64,000 nucleotides of DNA from Gracilinema caldarium DSM 7334 (GTDB lineage: Bacteria; Spirochaetota; Spirochaetia; Treponematales; Breznakiellaceae), in assembly GCF_000219725.1 (NCBI RefSeq), contig NC_015732.1:1736001-1800000 (forward strand), in the 5' to 3' direction. The position numbers and the translations under genes are program-made. Below the pieces are notes generated by a model. That model saw nothing but the letters and a program-made list of their open reading frames with translations, did not search any database and had not been told where the DNA came from. Below are positions 1 to 7,989 of the stretch, one piece after another; within the stretch, counting starts at the first letter, position 1; the number at the start of each line of letters is the position of its first letter.

Positions 1-215
1 TTTACATCATATATCTGCGCTGATGTTTGATGTGCTGCAGAAAGCGTTTCCTTACTAAGGGATTGTTTTTCTTTCCCTCGAGCAGTTTGTAGTTGTTTGA
101 AAAGACCTTCGAAGGCACCAAATAGGGATGTTCTTTTTGAATCCGCCTTTGAAAAAAGATTCTTTTCAGACTGCCCTAAGGGCTGTTTGGCGGACACGTT
201 GGGGGGTGCAAGCAC
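1..215 (-). CDS. fliK: FliK-like flagellar hook-length control protein, N-terminal part (runs off the window)
   Basis: An open frame on the minus strand starts at a GTG (215-213) and stays open to base 1, giving about 71 residues; the rest lies outside the window. The start is chosen because a strong AGGAGGAGG ribosome site lies seven bases upstream. The visible part is hydrophilic, rich in Lys, Ser and Gln, with no membrane segment, as is usual for the poorly conserved N-terminus of FliK. Identification rests mainly on position: in spirochaete flagellar operons the gene after flbB is a FliK-like gene (flbC in Borrelia). A different flagellar gene is possible. Confidence 0.5.
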   Translation of the reverse strand, partial: MLAPPNVSAKQPLGQSEKNLFSKADSKRTSLFGAFEGLFKQLQTARGKEKQSLSKETLSAAHQTSAQIYDV

Positions 216-273
216 GATCCATCCTCCTCCTGAAACACCGGACAGGCCGGTGGCCGGGGAAGGAAAGAAGGGC

Positions 274-906
274 TCAATTCAGGGTCCGGGGCTTTCCGGC
301 CATTTTTCTCTGCAGTTCGGCGGATCGTTCCGGCGGCAGCAGGGAGAGCCAGTAGGCAACCAGGGAGGCCTTTCCCTCCTTCTGAGCTATTTCCTCGGTC
401 ATCCGGAATACGTCGATAATATCCTGATCATCCATAGCCGCTAGTATTTTAACAGCCTTATCAGGCGGCATACCAACCAGGTATCGCGCATTCTGTTCGA
501 TGTTTACCCTTCTATTTTCGAACTGTTGGACCGTAAGGTTAAAGGTTTTTTCCCGTTCATCCTGTGCTTTTTGCCGTTCCTGTAATTCCTGGGCTTTTTG
601 TTCTATTTCAGCCTCTTTTTTCTGCAATTCCGCTTCTTTTTTATCCAATTCAAGACTTCGCAAATTGAGTTCTTCCAAACGCACCGCAAGCCGTTCTGCA
701 TCAAGGGAAAGGGTCTGTACATCCGTAAGGGTTTGCTGAGTTCGGGGCTTTAAGCCAAGTAAAGAATACAACGGGGAGAGGAGTACCTTTGCATCAATAA
801 CGGCAAGATAATCGAACCAAATAAGCCCACCTATAGCGAGCACGATGATGAGAAGAATAAGCACAATCACTCTGCCTAAAACCCGTTGTGATCCGTAACC
901 AGCCAC
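274..906 (-). CDS. flbB: Flagellar collar/motor protein FlbB (MotE-like)
   Basis: 210 residues starting at GTG with an AAAGGGG ribosome site. One membrane segment (about residues 12-33) is followed by a long charged coiled coil (about 65-125, heptad-like Glu/Lys/Gln) and a small globular C-terminal domain containing MPPDKAVKILAAMDDQDII, the MotE/MgtE-N type sequence. FlbB in spirochaetes is an inner-membrane protein at the base of the periplasmic flagellar motor that organises the collar. It lies 58 bases upstream of a FliK-like start, matching the conserved flbB-fliK order. The usual upstream neighbour (fliJ/flbA) is absent; a metallophosphoesterase gene precedes it. Confidence 0.75.
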   Translation of the reverse strand: MAGYGSQRVLGRVIVLILLIIVLAIGGLIWFDYLAVIDAKVLLSPLYSLLGLKPRTQQTLTDVQTLSLDAERLAVRLEELNLRSLELDKKEAELQKKEAEIEQKAQELQERQKAQDEREKTFNLTVQQFENRRVNIEQNARYLVGMPPDKAVKILAAMDDQDIIDVFRMTEEIAQKEGKASLVAYWLSLLPPERSAELQRKMAGKPRTLN

Positions 907-961
907 TCTGTATCCCCTTTCGATAATTTCTTCCCTAGTATCACCTAAGGACTACGGTACG

Positions 962-2035
962 TCAAGGATTTCCTAACAATTCAATCTTAGCTTTAATATA
1001 ATCGAGCCGGTCCGTATTGAGGACTGAACGCCGTTGTGCTGTACCTTCAAGTATATCGATAGTATAGGAGCCTCGGTGCACAAACTTTTTCCCCTTGCCT
1101 TCGGTAAACCAATAGACCAGAGAAATGGAAGTACTGTCCAGTTCTATTGCATTAACACCTTTTTTACCAATTGCACAACCGGAATTAAACAGACAGGGCA
1201 CGGGGAGTTCATCACCATAAAGACTTTCTTTGATACTGGTACGCCGCTCTGACCGCTTAAGTTTGGCAAGTTCAATCCTTAGAAAGAGTACTTCATCAGC
1301 AATCCTTTTGCGATCTTCGCCGGTAGCCAGAGGATATTCCCGACAAAGCCGTTCAATTTCAAATTTAATATAGTCAAAACGACCTAAGGATTCGAACAGT
1401 GGCCGATGTGTATGACCAATAACAGCAATGATACCATTGGTTCTGGCATAATCATAGGCTTTTTTTTCGACAGCAAACCGATGTCGGGGACTGCGGCCCG
1501 AAGAAATATTACGGATACCCAAAGGCTTTAAAAGGTATCTGAGACCGGCCCTGATGATATGGTTATAATGGGTATAGATTTTTGAACCCTGATGCCCATG
1601 AAACACATAGATCGGTAGTACTGGGGTTTCTATTCTGAGGGAGTCCAGTAACGGATAGGGATAATGCTTTTCTAAGATTAGATCATCATCATGGTTACCA
1701 AGAATTTTATAAAACCGGCCCCTCTCATGAAAGGTATCAAAGAGTTCATAAAGCCTTTTCCAATAGGTTCGTATGTTCGTGTAGGAATAACGTTGGAGTT
1801 CTTCAATATCTCCGTTTAATACAAGATACCAGTTTTGGGATAGATAATATTTTTCAAGAATATCCTGAATCAGTTCCTGATTTTTTAACAGATCATCGCT
1901 GCGGCCGCCATTACCCATATGAAAATCACTGATAATTAAAACCTTATCGTCCGGTGCGAGTTGCAGTACTTCCGCTTTGGTAAACCCCTGGTGCAAATCC
2001 TGTGCTGTTGCTGTAAGACCAGCAGCCACGATCAA
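962..2035 (-). CDS. Calcineurin-like metallophosphoesterase
   Basis: Cytosolic enzyme of about 355 residues with the full metallophosphoesterase motif series: SDFHMGNGG (about residues 36-44), [14 protein letters not shown] and GHTHRP. These bind two metal ions. The overall spacing resembles UDP-2,3-diacylglucosamine hydrolase (LpxH-like) but the middle is diverged, so the substrate is unknown. The annotated start is TTG, overlapping the psuG stop (TTGA). An AAGGAGG site lies only four bases before it; GTG six bases further in is a possible alternative. Its overlap with psuG suggests a role linked to nucleotide or sugar phosphate turnover, but this is inference. Confidence 0.75.
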   Translation of the reverse strand: MIVAAGLTATAQDLHQGFTKAEVLQLAPDDKVLIISDFHMGNGGRSDDLLKNQELIQDILEKYYLSQNWYLVLNGDIEELQRYSYTNIRTYWKRLYELFDTFHERGRFYKILGNHDDDLILEKHYPYPLLDSLRIETPVLPIYVFHGHQGSKIYTHYNHIIRAGLRYLLKPLGIRNISSGRSPRHRFAVEKKAYDYARTNGIIAVIGHTHRPLFESLGRFDYIKFEIERLCREYPLATGEDRKRIADEVLFLRIELAKLKRSERRTSIKESLYGDELPVPCLFNSGCAIGKKGVNAIELDSTSISLVYWFTEGKGKKFVHRGSYTIDILEGTAQRRSVLNTDRLDYIKAKIELLGNP

Positions 2036-2982
2036 TAAACCTCCTTAATATTAAGAGAACCTAAACTGGCCGCAATCTGGCCAGCAAGGGCTGCATTGTT
2101 CAATACTAATTGTATATTGGCTTCGAGGCTTTTACCACCGGAGAGTTCCACAATTTTAGCCAGCAAAAAGGGGGTAGTTTCTTTTCCTTTAATCCCCCGC
2201 TGACGAGCTTCGGTGAGGGCTTGTTCAATGACCCGGTCGATTTCTGACTTGGGAAGTGCATAGACTTCGGGTATTGGATTGGCAATAACCACACCGCCGG
2301 CAAGCCCGGTTTTCCATTTCAGATTTAAAACCTCAGCAATTTCCTGAGGTGTATCAAGCCGGTAATCTACAGAAAAGCCCGATGTTCTACAGTAGAAGGC
2401 AGGAAGTTCTCTGGTCTGGTAGCCGATGACAGGTACACCACGGGTTTCAAGGTATTCCAGAGTAAGGCCCAGATCGAGGATGCTTTTTGCACCTGCACAG
2501 ACAACAGCCACACTGGTTTGGGCTAATTCTTCCAGATCCGCAGAAATATCAAAGGTTTCCTGGGCGAAGCGATGGACACCCCCAATACCGCCGGTTGCAA
2601 AGACCTGAATACCTGCCATTTCTGCCACAATCATGGTAGCCGCTACGGTGGTAGCGCCGGTTTCTTTTTTAGCGAGTACAAAGGGGATATCCCGTCGGCT
2701 GCATTTAATCACTTCCTGGCCTTTTTTACCTAGAAACTCAATTTCATCGGTGGTCAGCCCCGCCTTTAGTTTGCCGTCCATAATGGCAATGGTGGCTGGA
2801 ATGGCCCCATAAGAGCGGACCTGGGCTTCTACCTGCAGGGCAGTCTCTACGTTCTTTGGATAGGGCATACCATGGCTAATAATGGTAGATTCCAGGGCAA
2901 CCACCGGTTTGCCACCGGATATGGCCGAAGCAACCTCTTCAGATAATACAAGATAGTTTGCAGTTGCATCCTTCGTCTTCAT
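2032..2982 (-). CDS. psuG: Pseudouridine-5'-phosphate glycosidase
   Basis: 316 residues, the full length of PsuG/IndA. The N-terminal [14 protein letters not shown] block and the central [10 protein letters not shown] block are diagnostic for the family. PsuG reversibly cleaves the C-C glycosidic bond of pseudouridine 5'-phosphate to uracil and ribose 5-phosphate, the second step of pseudouridine breakdown. The ATG start has a GAGGAG site. It sits 19 bases after a gene carrying a PsuK-type kinase domain, the enzyme for step one, so the pair forms a complete salvage route. It overlaps the metallophosphoesterase downstream. Confidence 0.93.
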   Translation of the reverse strand: MKTKDATANYLVLSEEVASAISGGKPVVALESTIISHGMPYPKNVETALQVEAQVRSYGAIPATIAIMDGKLKAGLTTDEIEFLGKKGQEVIKCSRRDIPFVLAKKETGATTVAATMIVAEMAGIQVFATGGIGGVHRFAQETFDISADLEELAQTSVAVVCAGAKSILDLGLTLEYLETRGVPVIGYQTRELPAFYCRTSGFSVDYRLDTPQEIAEVLNLKWKTGLAGGVVIANPIPEVYALPKSEIDRVIEQALTEARQRGIKGKETTPFLLAKIVELSGGKSLEANIQLVLNNAALAGQIAASLGSLNIKEVY

Positions 2983-3001
2983 ATATACTCCTCATAAAAA
3001 A

Positions 3002-4909
3002 TTAATCGTGAACCAGTAAGTTAAAAGCTTTGTTTTTCTTCCAGGCTTGTAAAAGCCGGTATAAAGCAAGTGGGCACATCTGCGGGCTTACTGCATTCTG
3101 ATCCTGCAAGGTAATAGCAGAGGCTGCACACCCGGATCGAACCACAAGGTCATGTGCTCCAACAAGAGATTCAAGACATCTGGTTCGAACGATAGCAGCC
3201 AGATAAGAATCTCCTGCACCGGTAGCACTGATCATGGGTAGGACCGGAGGACGCCCCCACATAATGGAAACACTGTTCATCACTATGACTCCTTCGGTGC
3301 CAAGACTGACATGTAATTCCTGACAACCTTTGTCAAGTAAAAACCGGGAAGCCATAAGAATCCGTTCTAGATCTCTTCGTGGAATCGACGAATGCTCCTG
3401 TGGAGAAATCGATTCTATAAATTGATGAATAGACTTGGGTATTATCTTTGATTCCCCCCAGTTCAGACTTTCTGCTATGGCAAAGAGCTCATCCCTGTTC
3501 GGTTTGATACCAAAGAAGCGGCCTATAAGGGCTCCTCCTTTGTAAGAGGCAATGCTGCGGGCCTTGGTAATAGAAACTGGGTCAAACCAGACTGGAATAC
3601 CTGGGCACCTATCGAGGAGTGCTTCTATGGTTTCGGGAATGAGGTTGCCATCAATGATCACCATAGAATAGACTAGGCCAGCGCTGGTAGCACCAGTAGC
3701 GCTGGGGGACCTTGCATCGAAAGCGCTATCCCCGGCACAGGTCTGATCAGAGAGCGCTGAGAGGCAGGCCTCCAGAACATCAGGGGTGAGCCGCTTGATT
3801 GAATCCATCGATGAAAGGGCTAGCTTCATATCCCCAGTTTCATCAAGAATGGAAAGGTAGCAGGAAGGACTATCGGCTTCTACTAAGAGACACCCATCGA
3901 GTCCGACTCCTGCTGCTTTAGTTTCTTCAAGAAGCATACGAGACAGAGGATCTTTACCGAATACAGAAATAAATTGTACCGGAATGTTAAGCCGAGCCAA
4001 ATTTTCCGCTATGTTCCGCCCTGCACCACCCCGGGAAAAACGCACCCTTCCGGGATTAGAATCCCGATCGTTAAGAGGTCCAAAGGGGCGTCCTTCGATA
4101 TCAACATTTGCACCACCTGCTACCAAAACAGGCAGAGGCTTAATGAAATAGTGTAATGTTCCCTCATCTGAGCCATCTCCATGTTCGTAGTGAAGACCGC
4201 ATACAAAACCAAGGGTCCTCAAGGTAATTTCTGAATAAAAGGCAACATGGGTGGGATCCTCCTTGTACCACCAGGAGCTAAAAAAACGTGAAATTTCATC
4301 ATTTTTTATAGAAAAATATTGATCTGGCAGTGTATGGGTATGGACTGCAAGGAGACCGCCGGGCTTTAAGTAGTGGTTCATAGCAGCAAAATCAGCGAGA
4401 GGATTTTTAAAGTGTTCCGCTACTTCAATGCAAATAATAATGTCAAATCGTTGCTGTTCTTGAGGAAGGGATGGCCCAAAAAAGGGATCATAAGACTCAA
4501 CCTGGAACCCCTGTTCGCGGAGCAGCTCTGAGGCTACTGGCTCAGGTCCTGAGCCCCAGTCTAAAATACGTGGGGCCGCATCATTTACTATTATATTCCA
4601 TCGCTGCAAAACCCTGTTTAAAATTGTCGAAATAAACTGAACATACTCTTTATTGTAGCGATTGTTATTATGGAGCATATACCGATTCTGTTCAGCCTCC
4701 CGGTCCAGGAAGGACTTCGGATCGGCCCATACAAAACCACAGGAATCACAGGCAAAAAAAGACCTTTTTTTTGTCATAAAACTTTTGCTTGGAACACTGT
4801 CGCAGAACGGACACTTCATAGAATGATTACTGTACTGCAGATTTTCCTGATTCGCAAGAGATAGGATGAACCCAATGATATCTCTCTTGACATATCGATA
4901 AAAATACAT
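3002..4909 (-). CDS. Fusion: zinc-ribbon class I methyltransferase + PfkB pseudouridine kinase
   Basis: One uninterrupted frame of 635 codons. Residues about 31-58 carry a four-Cys zinc ribbon (CPFC and CDSC), followed by a class I SAM methyltransferase (ILDWGSGPEP about 115-124; IEVAEHF; LKPGGLL). From about 260 a PfkB kinase begins with AGGANVDIEGRPFGPL and SRGGAGRNIAENLARL, the PsuK pattern, and ends with the catalytic GAGD motif (SATGAGDSYL). The kinase would phosphorylate pseudouridine for PsuG next door. The target of the methyltransferase is unknown. The first ATG has a weak AAGG site; an internal ATG at 4819, just before the zinc ribbon, is an alternative start. Kinase call firm, methyltransferase role open. 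Confidence 0.8.
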   Translation of the reverse strand: MYFYRYVKRDIIGFILSLANQENLQYSNHSMKCPFCDSVPSKSFMTKKRSFFACDSCGFVWADPKSFLDREAEQNRYMLHNNNRYNKEYVQFISTILNRVLQRWNIIVNDAAPRILDWGSGPEPVASELLREQGFQVESYDPFFGPSLPQEQQRFDIIICIEVAEHFKNPLADFAAMNHYLKPGGLLAVHTHTLPDQYFSIKNDEISRFFSSWWYKEDPTHVAFYSEITLRTLGFVCGLHYEHGDGSDEGTLHYFIKPLPVLVAGGANVDIEGRPFGPLNDRDSNPGRVRFSRGGAGRNIAENLARLNIPVQFISVFGKDPLSRMLLEETKAAGVGLDGCLLVEADSPSCYLSILDETGDMKLALSSMDSIKRLTPDVLEACLSALSDQTCAGDSAFDARSPSATGATSAGLVYSMVIIDGNLIPETIEALLDRCPGIPVWFDPVSITKARSIASYKGGALIGRFFGIKPNRDELFAIAESLNWGESKIIPKSIHQFIESISPQEHSSIPRRDLERILMASRFLLDKGCQELHVSLGTEGVIVMNSVSIMWGRPPVLPMISATGAGDSYLAAIVRTRCLESLVGAHDLVVRSGCAASAITLQDQNAVSPQMCPLALYRLLQAWKKNKAFNLLVHD

Positions 4910-4924
4910 ATAATTGCCTTATAA

Positions 4925-4952
4925 AACAGTTGTTAGTAACAACTGTTAACAG
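4925..4952. promoter_or_regulatory. Inverted-repeat operator between divergent genes
   Basis: A perfect 10-bp inverted repeat, AACAGTTGTT / AACAACTGTT with a 3-base centre (4925-4947), runs into a second overlapping palindrome CTGTTAACAG (4943-4952), giving three AACAG/CTGTT half-sites. It lies in the 51-bp gap between the divergent methyltransferase-PfkB gene and a MarR-type regulator. TTGTT..AACAA arms suit a MarR-family dimer, so autoregulation, and perhaps control of both directions, is inferred. Confidence 0.65.
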
Positions 4953-4960
4953 AAGCAATC

Positions 4961-5326
4961 ATGCATCAACAATTATGTGCCTTAAAAGATATTTTACGCT
5001 CGATTACCCAGCTGGAAGAAGCCATACAGGCAACCTATCACATCAGCCTGACCGAAGCGATGGTGCTCTGCGCCATTGATGGGGGCTGCCGCTATGCCCA
5101 TGACCTGGCCGAAGATGTGGGGCTTTCCCCATCCCGGCTTTCCCGCATCATCGCCGGCCTTGAACGGAAAGGGCTCCTGGAACGGGAACAGAACCGGGAA
5201 GACCGCCGTCACTGGCAGAACCGGCCGACCGAGGCGGGCAAAACACTGTTAGTACATATGAAGACCGAAGGCATCGATATTCCTCCGGCCTTGGAATCCA
5301 TAATTTTAGTTCATGAGAAGGAGTAA
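4961..5326 (+). CDS. MarR-family transcriptional regulator
   Basis: 121 residues with a winged helix-turn-helix: the recognition region reads AHDLAEDVGLSPSRLSRIIAGLERKGLLERE and is followed by the wing NREDRRHWQNRPTEAG, the typical MarR DRR..LTxxG shape. It is slightly shorter than most MarR proteins, with a short C-terminal dimer helix. It is the first gene of the plus-strand sulfur locus, three bases before the sulfur-relay protein, and has its own inverted-repeat operator. Cys35 and Cys48 could make it a thiol or sulfide sensor, but that is conjecture. Confidence 0.8.
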   Translation: MHQQLCALKDILRSITQLEEAIQATYHISLTEAMVLCAIDGGCRYAHDLAEDVGLSPSRLSRIIAGLERKGLLEREQNREDRRHWQNRPTEAGKTLLVHMKTEGIDIPPALESIILVHEKE

Positions 5327-5329
5327 ATC

Positions 5330-7921
5330 ATGGCGAAATACATTATCATCGGCGGCGTTGCCGGCGGGGCCACCACCGCGGCCCGGCTTCGCAGAAATGA
5401 TGAGCATGCGGAAATCATCCTGGTAGAACGGGGAGATTACATTTCCTATGCCAACTGCGGTCTGCCCTACTATACAGGAGGAGTGATCTCGGAGCGGGAA
5501 AAGCTCTTCGTAATGACCCCCGAAAAATTCAATCAAACCCTTCATGTTGACGTACGGATAGCCACTGAGGCTACCGCCATTGATCGGGCACATAAAACCG
5601 TAACCCTGGTTGAACGGAAAACCGGCAAAACCTATACCGAATCCTATGATACCCTGGTTCTCTCCCCCGGCGCTGAACCGGTCCGACCTCCCATACCCGG
5701 CCTGGACCTGGAAGGAATTTTCACCCTCCGTTCTGTCCCCGATGTGGATGGCATTAAGGCCTGGCTCGACATGAAACGGCCCGAGCGGGCGGTGGTGGTG
5801 GGCGGCGGCTTTATCGGCCTTGAAATGGCGGAAAACCTGGCCCATCGGGGTATGGCAGTTACCATTATAGAAGCCCTGGATCAGGTCATGGCTCCCATCG
5901 ATTTTGAAATGGCCGCCCTGGTACACCGGCACCTACGGGACAAGGATATCGAGCTCCGGCTTAAGGACGGCGTATCCGCCTTTGAAAAGCGGGGAAGCCG
6001 TATTTTTGTAAAACTGGCCTCTGGCGACGAGGTTCCCACCGATGTGGTAATTTTCTCTGTTGGTGTCCGGCCTGACACCAAGCTTGCCCGGGATGCGGGT
6101 CTAGAGACTACACCCCAGGGGAAACCCGGTGCCGGCGCCATCCTCGTGGATGAGCACTTCCGCACCTCGGACCCGAACATCCGGGCTGTGGGGGACGCCA
6201 TCGCTTTCCGCAATCCCTTGAGCAATGAGGTCGGTATTGTCCCCCTGGCTGGTCCTGCCAACAAACAGGGCCGGCTTGTAGCCGATGCAATCGTATTTGG
6301 TGATGACCAGGTCCCGGCCTGGAAGGGCGCAATCGGAACCTCAGCCGCTAAGGTGTTTGATCTTACTGTTGCCGCCACGGGACTTAATGAAAAGGTCCTG
6401 GCCCGAATCGGGAAACCCTGTGTTTCTGTCATCATCCATCCTAATAACCATGCTAGCTATTACCCCAACGCGGTGCCCCTGACACTGAAGGTAATTTTCG
6501 ATCCCCAGACGACCCGTATCCTGGGTGCCCAGGCTGTAGGATACGATGGGGTTGATAAACGGATCGATGTTATTTCCGCCCTTATCCGAAAGGAAGGGAC
6601 CGTGGCTGACCTTTGCGAGTTTGAGCATGTATACGCCCCGCCCTTCTCTTCCGCTAAAGACCCGGTCAATATGGCGGGCTTTGTGGCAGAAAACATCCTG
6701 CAAGGCCGCTCCAAGGTCGTTTCCTGGAAACAATTTGAGGAACTGCGGGCAAAGGGAGCCTTTGTACTCGATGTGCGAACCCGGGAAGAATTTGAACTTG
6801 GAGCCATCCCCGGTGCGGTCTGCATTCCCAACACGGAACTGCGCCACCGGCTCAATGAAGTCCCCAGGGACAGAAAAGTCCTGGTGTACTGCGGCGTCGG
6901 GCTGCGGGGCTACCTGGCAGAGCGGATCCTCAGACAGAATGGCTGGACCGACCTGTACAACCTGACCGGCGGATACAAGACCTGGTCAGCGGCGGTAGAA
7001 AAGCAGGACAACCCGGGAGCTCTTAAGGACTGGAAGCCGGCCAACACCTGCGTCGATCCTAATGTAGCCAAGGCAATGGCAGACCGGACCGTTACCTACG
7101 GCGAAGGCACCGGTATTCCCGAAGGTATCACAAAAAGCGGAGCGGGTAAAACTATCCTGGTGGATGCCTGCGGCCTCCAGTGCCCCGGCCCCATCATGCG
7201 GCTCAAAACAGAAATGGATAAGGCCGAGGAAGGCACACGGATCCTCGTATCCGCCACGGACCCCGGTTTTGCACGGGATGTACAGTCCTGGGCAAAACTG
7301 ACCGGAAACCTCCTTATCAGCCTGGAACATTCAGGCGGACGGATCGAAGCGGTCATTGAGAAAACCGTTGCCCAATCCAAGCTCGCAGCCGCCGGTCAGA
7401 TGGCAGGGACCGCCATGGCAGGTTCCGGCCTTCGGATGGTATCTGCCGGTACAGATGCGGCAAGCCTCATTGTCTTCTCCAACGATTTCGACAAGGCCCT
7501 TGCCTCCTTCGTATTAGCTAACGGCGCCGCAGCGGTGGGCAAAAAGGTTACCATGTTCTTTACCTTCTGGGGCCTCTCGGTAATCATGAAAAAAGATAAG
7601 CCCCGAGTTGCTAAGGACTTTATGGGCAAGATGTTCGGCATGATGCTCCCCAAGCATGCGGGTCAGCTGTCCCTGTCCAAGATGAACTTTGGTGGCATGG
7701 GACCGGTCATGATGAAGTCCCGGATGAAGGCAAAGCAGGTTGATCAGCTGGAACAGATGATCCAGGCTGCTAAGGCCGCCGGTGTTCGCATGGTAGCCTG
7801 CCAGATGTCCATGGATATTATGGGGGTCAGCAAGGAAGAACTGCTTGAGGGTGTTGAAATTGGCGGCGTGGCTACCTACATGGAAGCAGCCTCGGAGGCC
7901 AAGGTAAATCTCTTTATCTAA
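5330..7921 (+). CDS. Four-domain sulfur-relay protein: CoA-disulfide reductase-like / rhodanese / TusA / DsrE
   Basis: 863 residues. Domain 1 (about 1-450) is an FAD/NAD(P)H disulfide oxidoreductase with two Rossmann motifs (IIIGGVAGGATTAARL; VVVGGGFIGLEMAENL) and the single active Cys43 in SYANCGLPYY, as in CoA-disulfide reductase. Domain 2 (about 464-560) is a rhodanese with Cys521 in VYCGVGLRG. Domain 3 (about 608-685) is TusA-like with CPGP at 618-621. Domain 4 (about 700-863) is DsrE-like with Cys824 in ACQMSMD. The four cysteines suggest persulfide hand-over along one chain in the cytosol. Translationally close to the MarR gene (3-bp gap, AGAAGGAG site) and upstream of sulfur-assimilation genes. 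The architecture is known in anaerobes; the substrate here is inferred. Confidence 0.88.
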   Translation: MAKYIIIGGVAGGATTAARLRRNDEHAEIILVERGDYISYANCGLPYYTGGVISEREKLFVMTPEKFNQTLHVDVRIATEATAIDRAHKTVTLVERKTGKTYTESYDTLVLSPGAEPVRPPIPGLDLEGIFTLRSVPDVDGIKAWLDMKRPERAVVVGGGFIGLEMAENLAHRGMAVTIIEALDQVMAPIDFEMAALVHRHLRDKDIELRLKDGVSAFEKRGSRIFVKLASGDEVPTDVVIFSVGVRPDTKLARDAGLETTPQGKPGAGAILVDEHFRTSDPNIRAVGDAIAFRNPLSNEVGIVPLAGPANKQGRLVADAIVFGDDQVPAWKGAIGTSAAKVFDLTVAATGLNEKVLARIGKPCVSVIIHPNNHASYYPNAVPLTLKVIFDPQTTRILGAQAVGYDGVDKRIDVISALIRKEGTVADLCEFEHVYAPPFSSAKDPVNMAGFVAENILQGRSKVVSWKQFEELRAKGAFVLDVRTREEFELGAIPGAVCIPNTELRHRLNEVPRDRKVLVYCGVGLRGYLAERILRQNGWTDLYNLTGGYKTWSAAVEKQDNPGALKDWKPANTCVDPNVAKAMADRTVTYGEGTGIPEGITKSGAGKTILVDACGLQCPGPIMRLKTEMDKAEEGTRILVSATDPGFARDVQSWAKLTGNLLISLEHSGGRIEAVIEKTVAQSKLAAAGQMAGTAMAGSGLRMVSAGTDAASLIVFSNDFDKALASFVLANGAAAVGKKVTMFFTFWGLSVIMKKDKPRVAKDFMGKMFGMMLPKHAGQLSLSKMNFGGMGPVMMKSRMKAKQVDQLEQMIQAAKAAGVRMVACQMSMDIMGVSKEELLEGVEIGGVATYMEAASEAKVNLFI

Positions 7922-7954
7922 TTAACTAAAAAACAGGCAACTCGGTTGCATAAG

Positions 7955-7989
7955 GGCCCATAGTTCAGGTATACCATGAACTATGGGCC
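7955..7989 (+). promoter_or_regulatory. Hairpin that buries the aspartate kinase start codon
   Basis: A perfect 13-bp stem (7955-7967 with 7977-7989) and a 9-base loop. The ATG at 7983-7985 lies inside the right arm, and the only purine-rich candidate ribosome site (AGG) lies in the loop. There is no T-run after it, so it is not a normal terminator. A translational or transcriptional operator at the head of the aspartate kinase operon is inferred. Confidence 0.55.

Noticed and set aside
97-444. Plus-strand open frames over the left edge
   Set aside because: They lie antisense to flbB and the FliK-like start, have no ribosome site and show no domain.
7955-7989. Simple terminator for the sulfur-relay gene
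   Set aside because: The stem overlaps the next start codon and lacks a T-run; a regulatory hairpin fits better.
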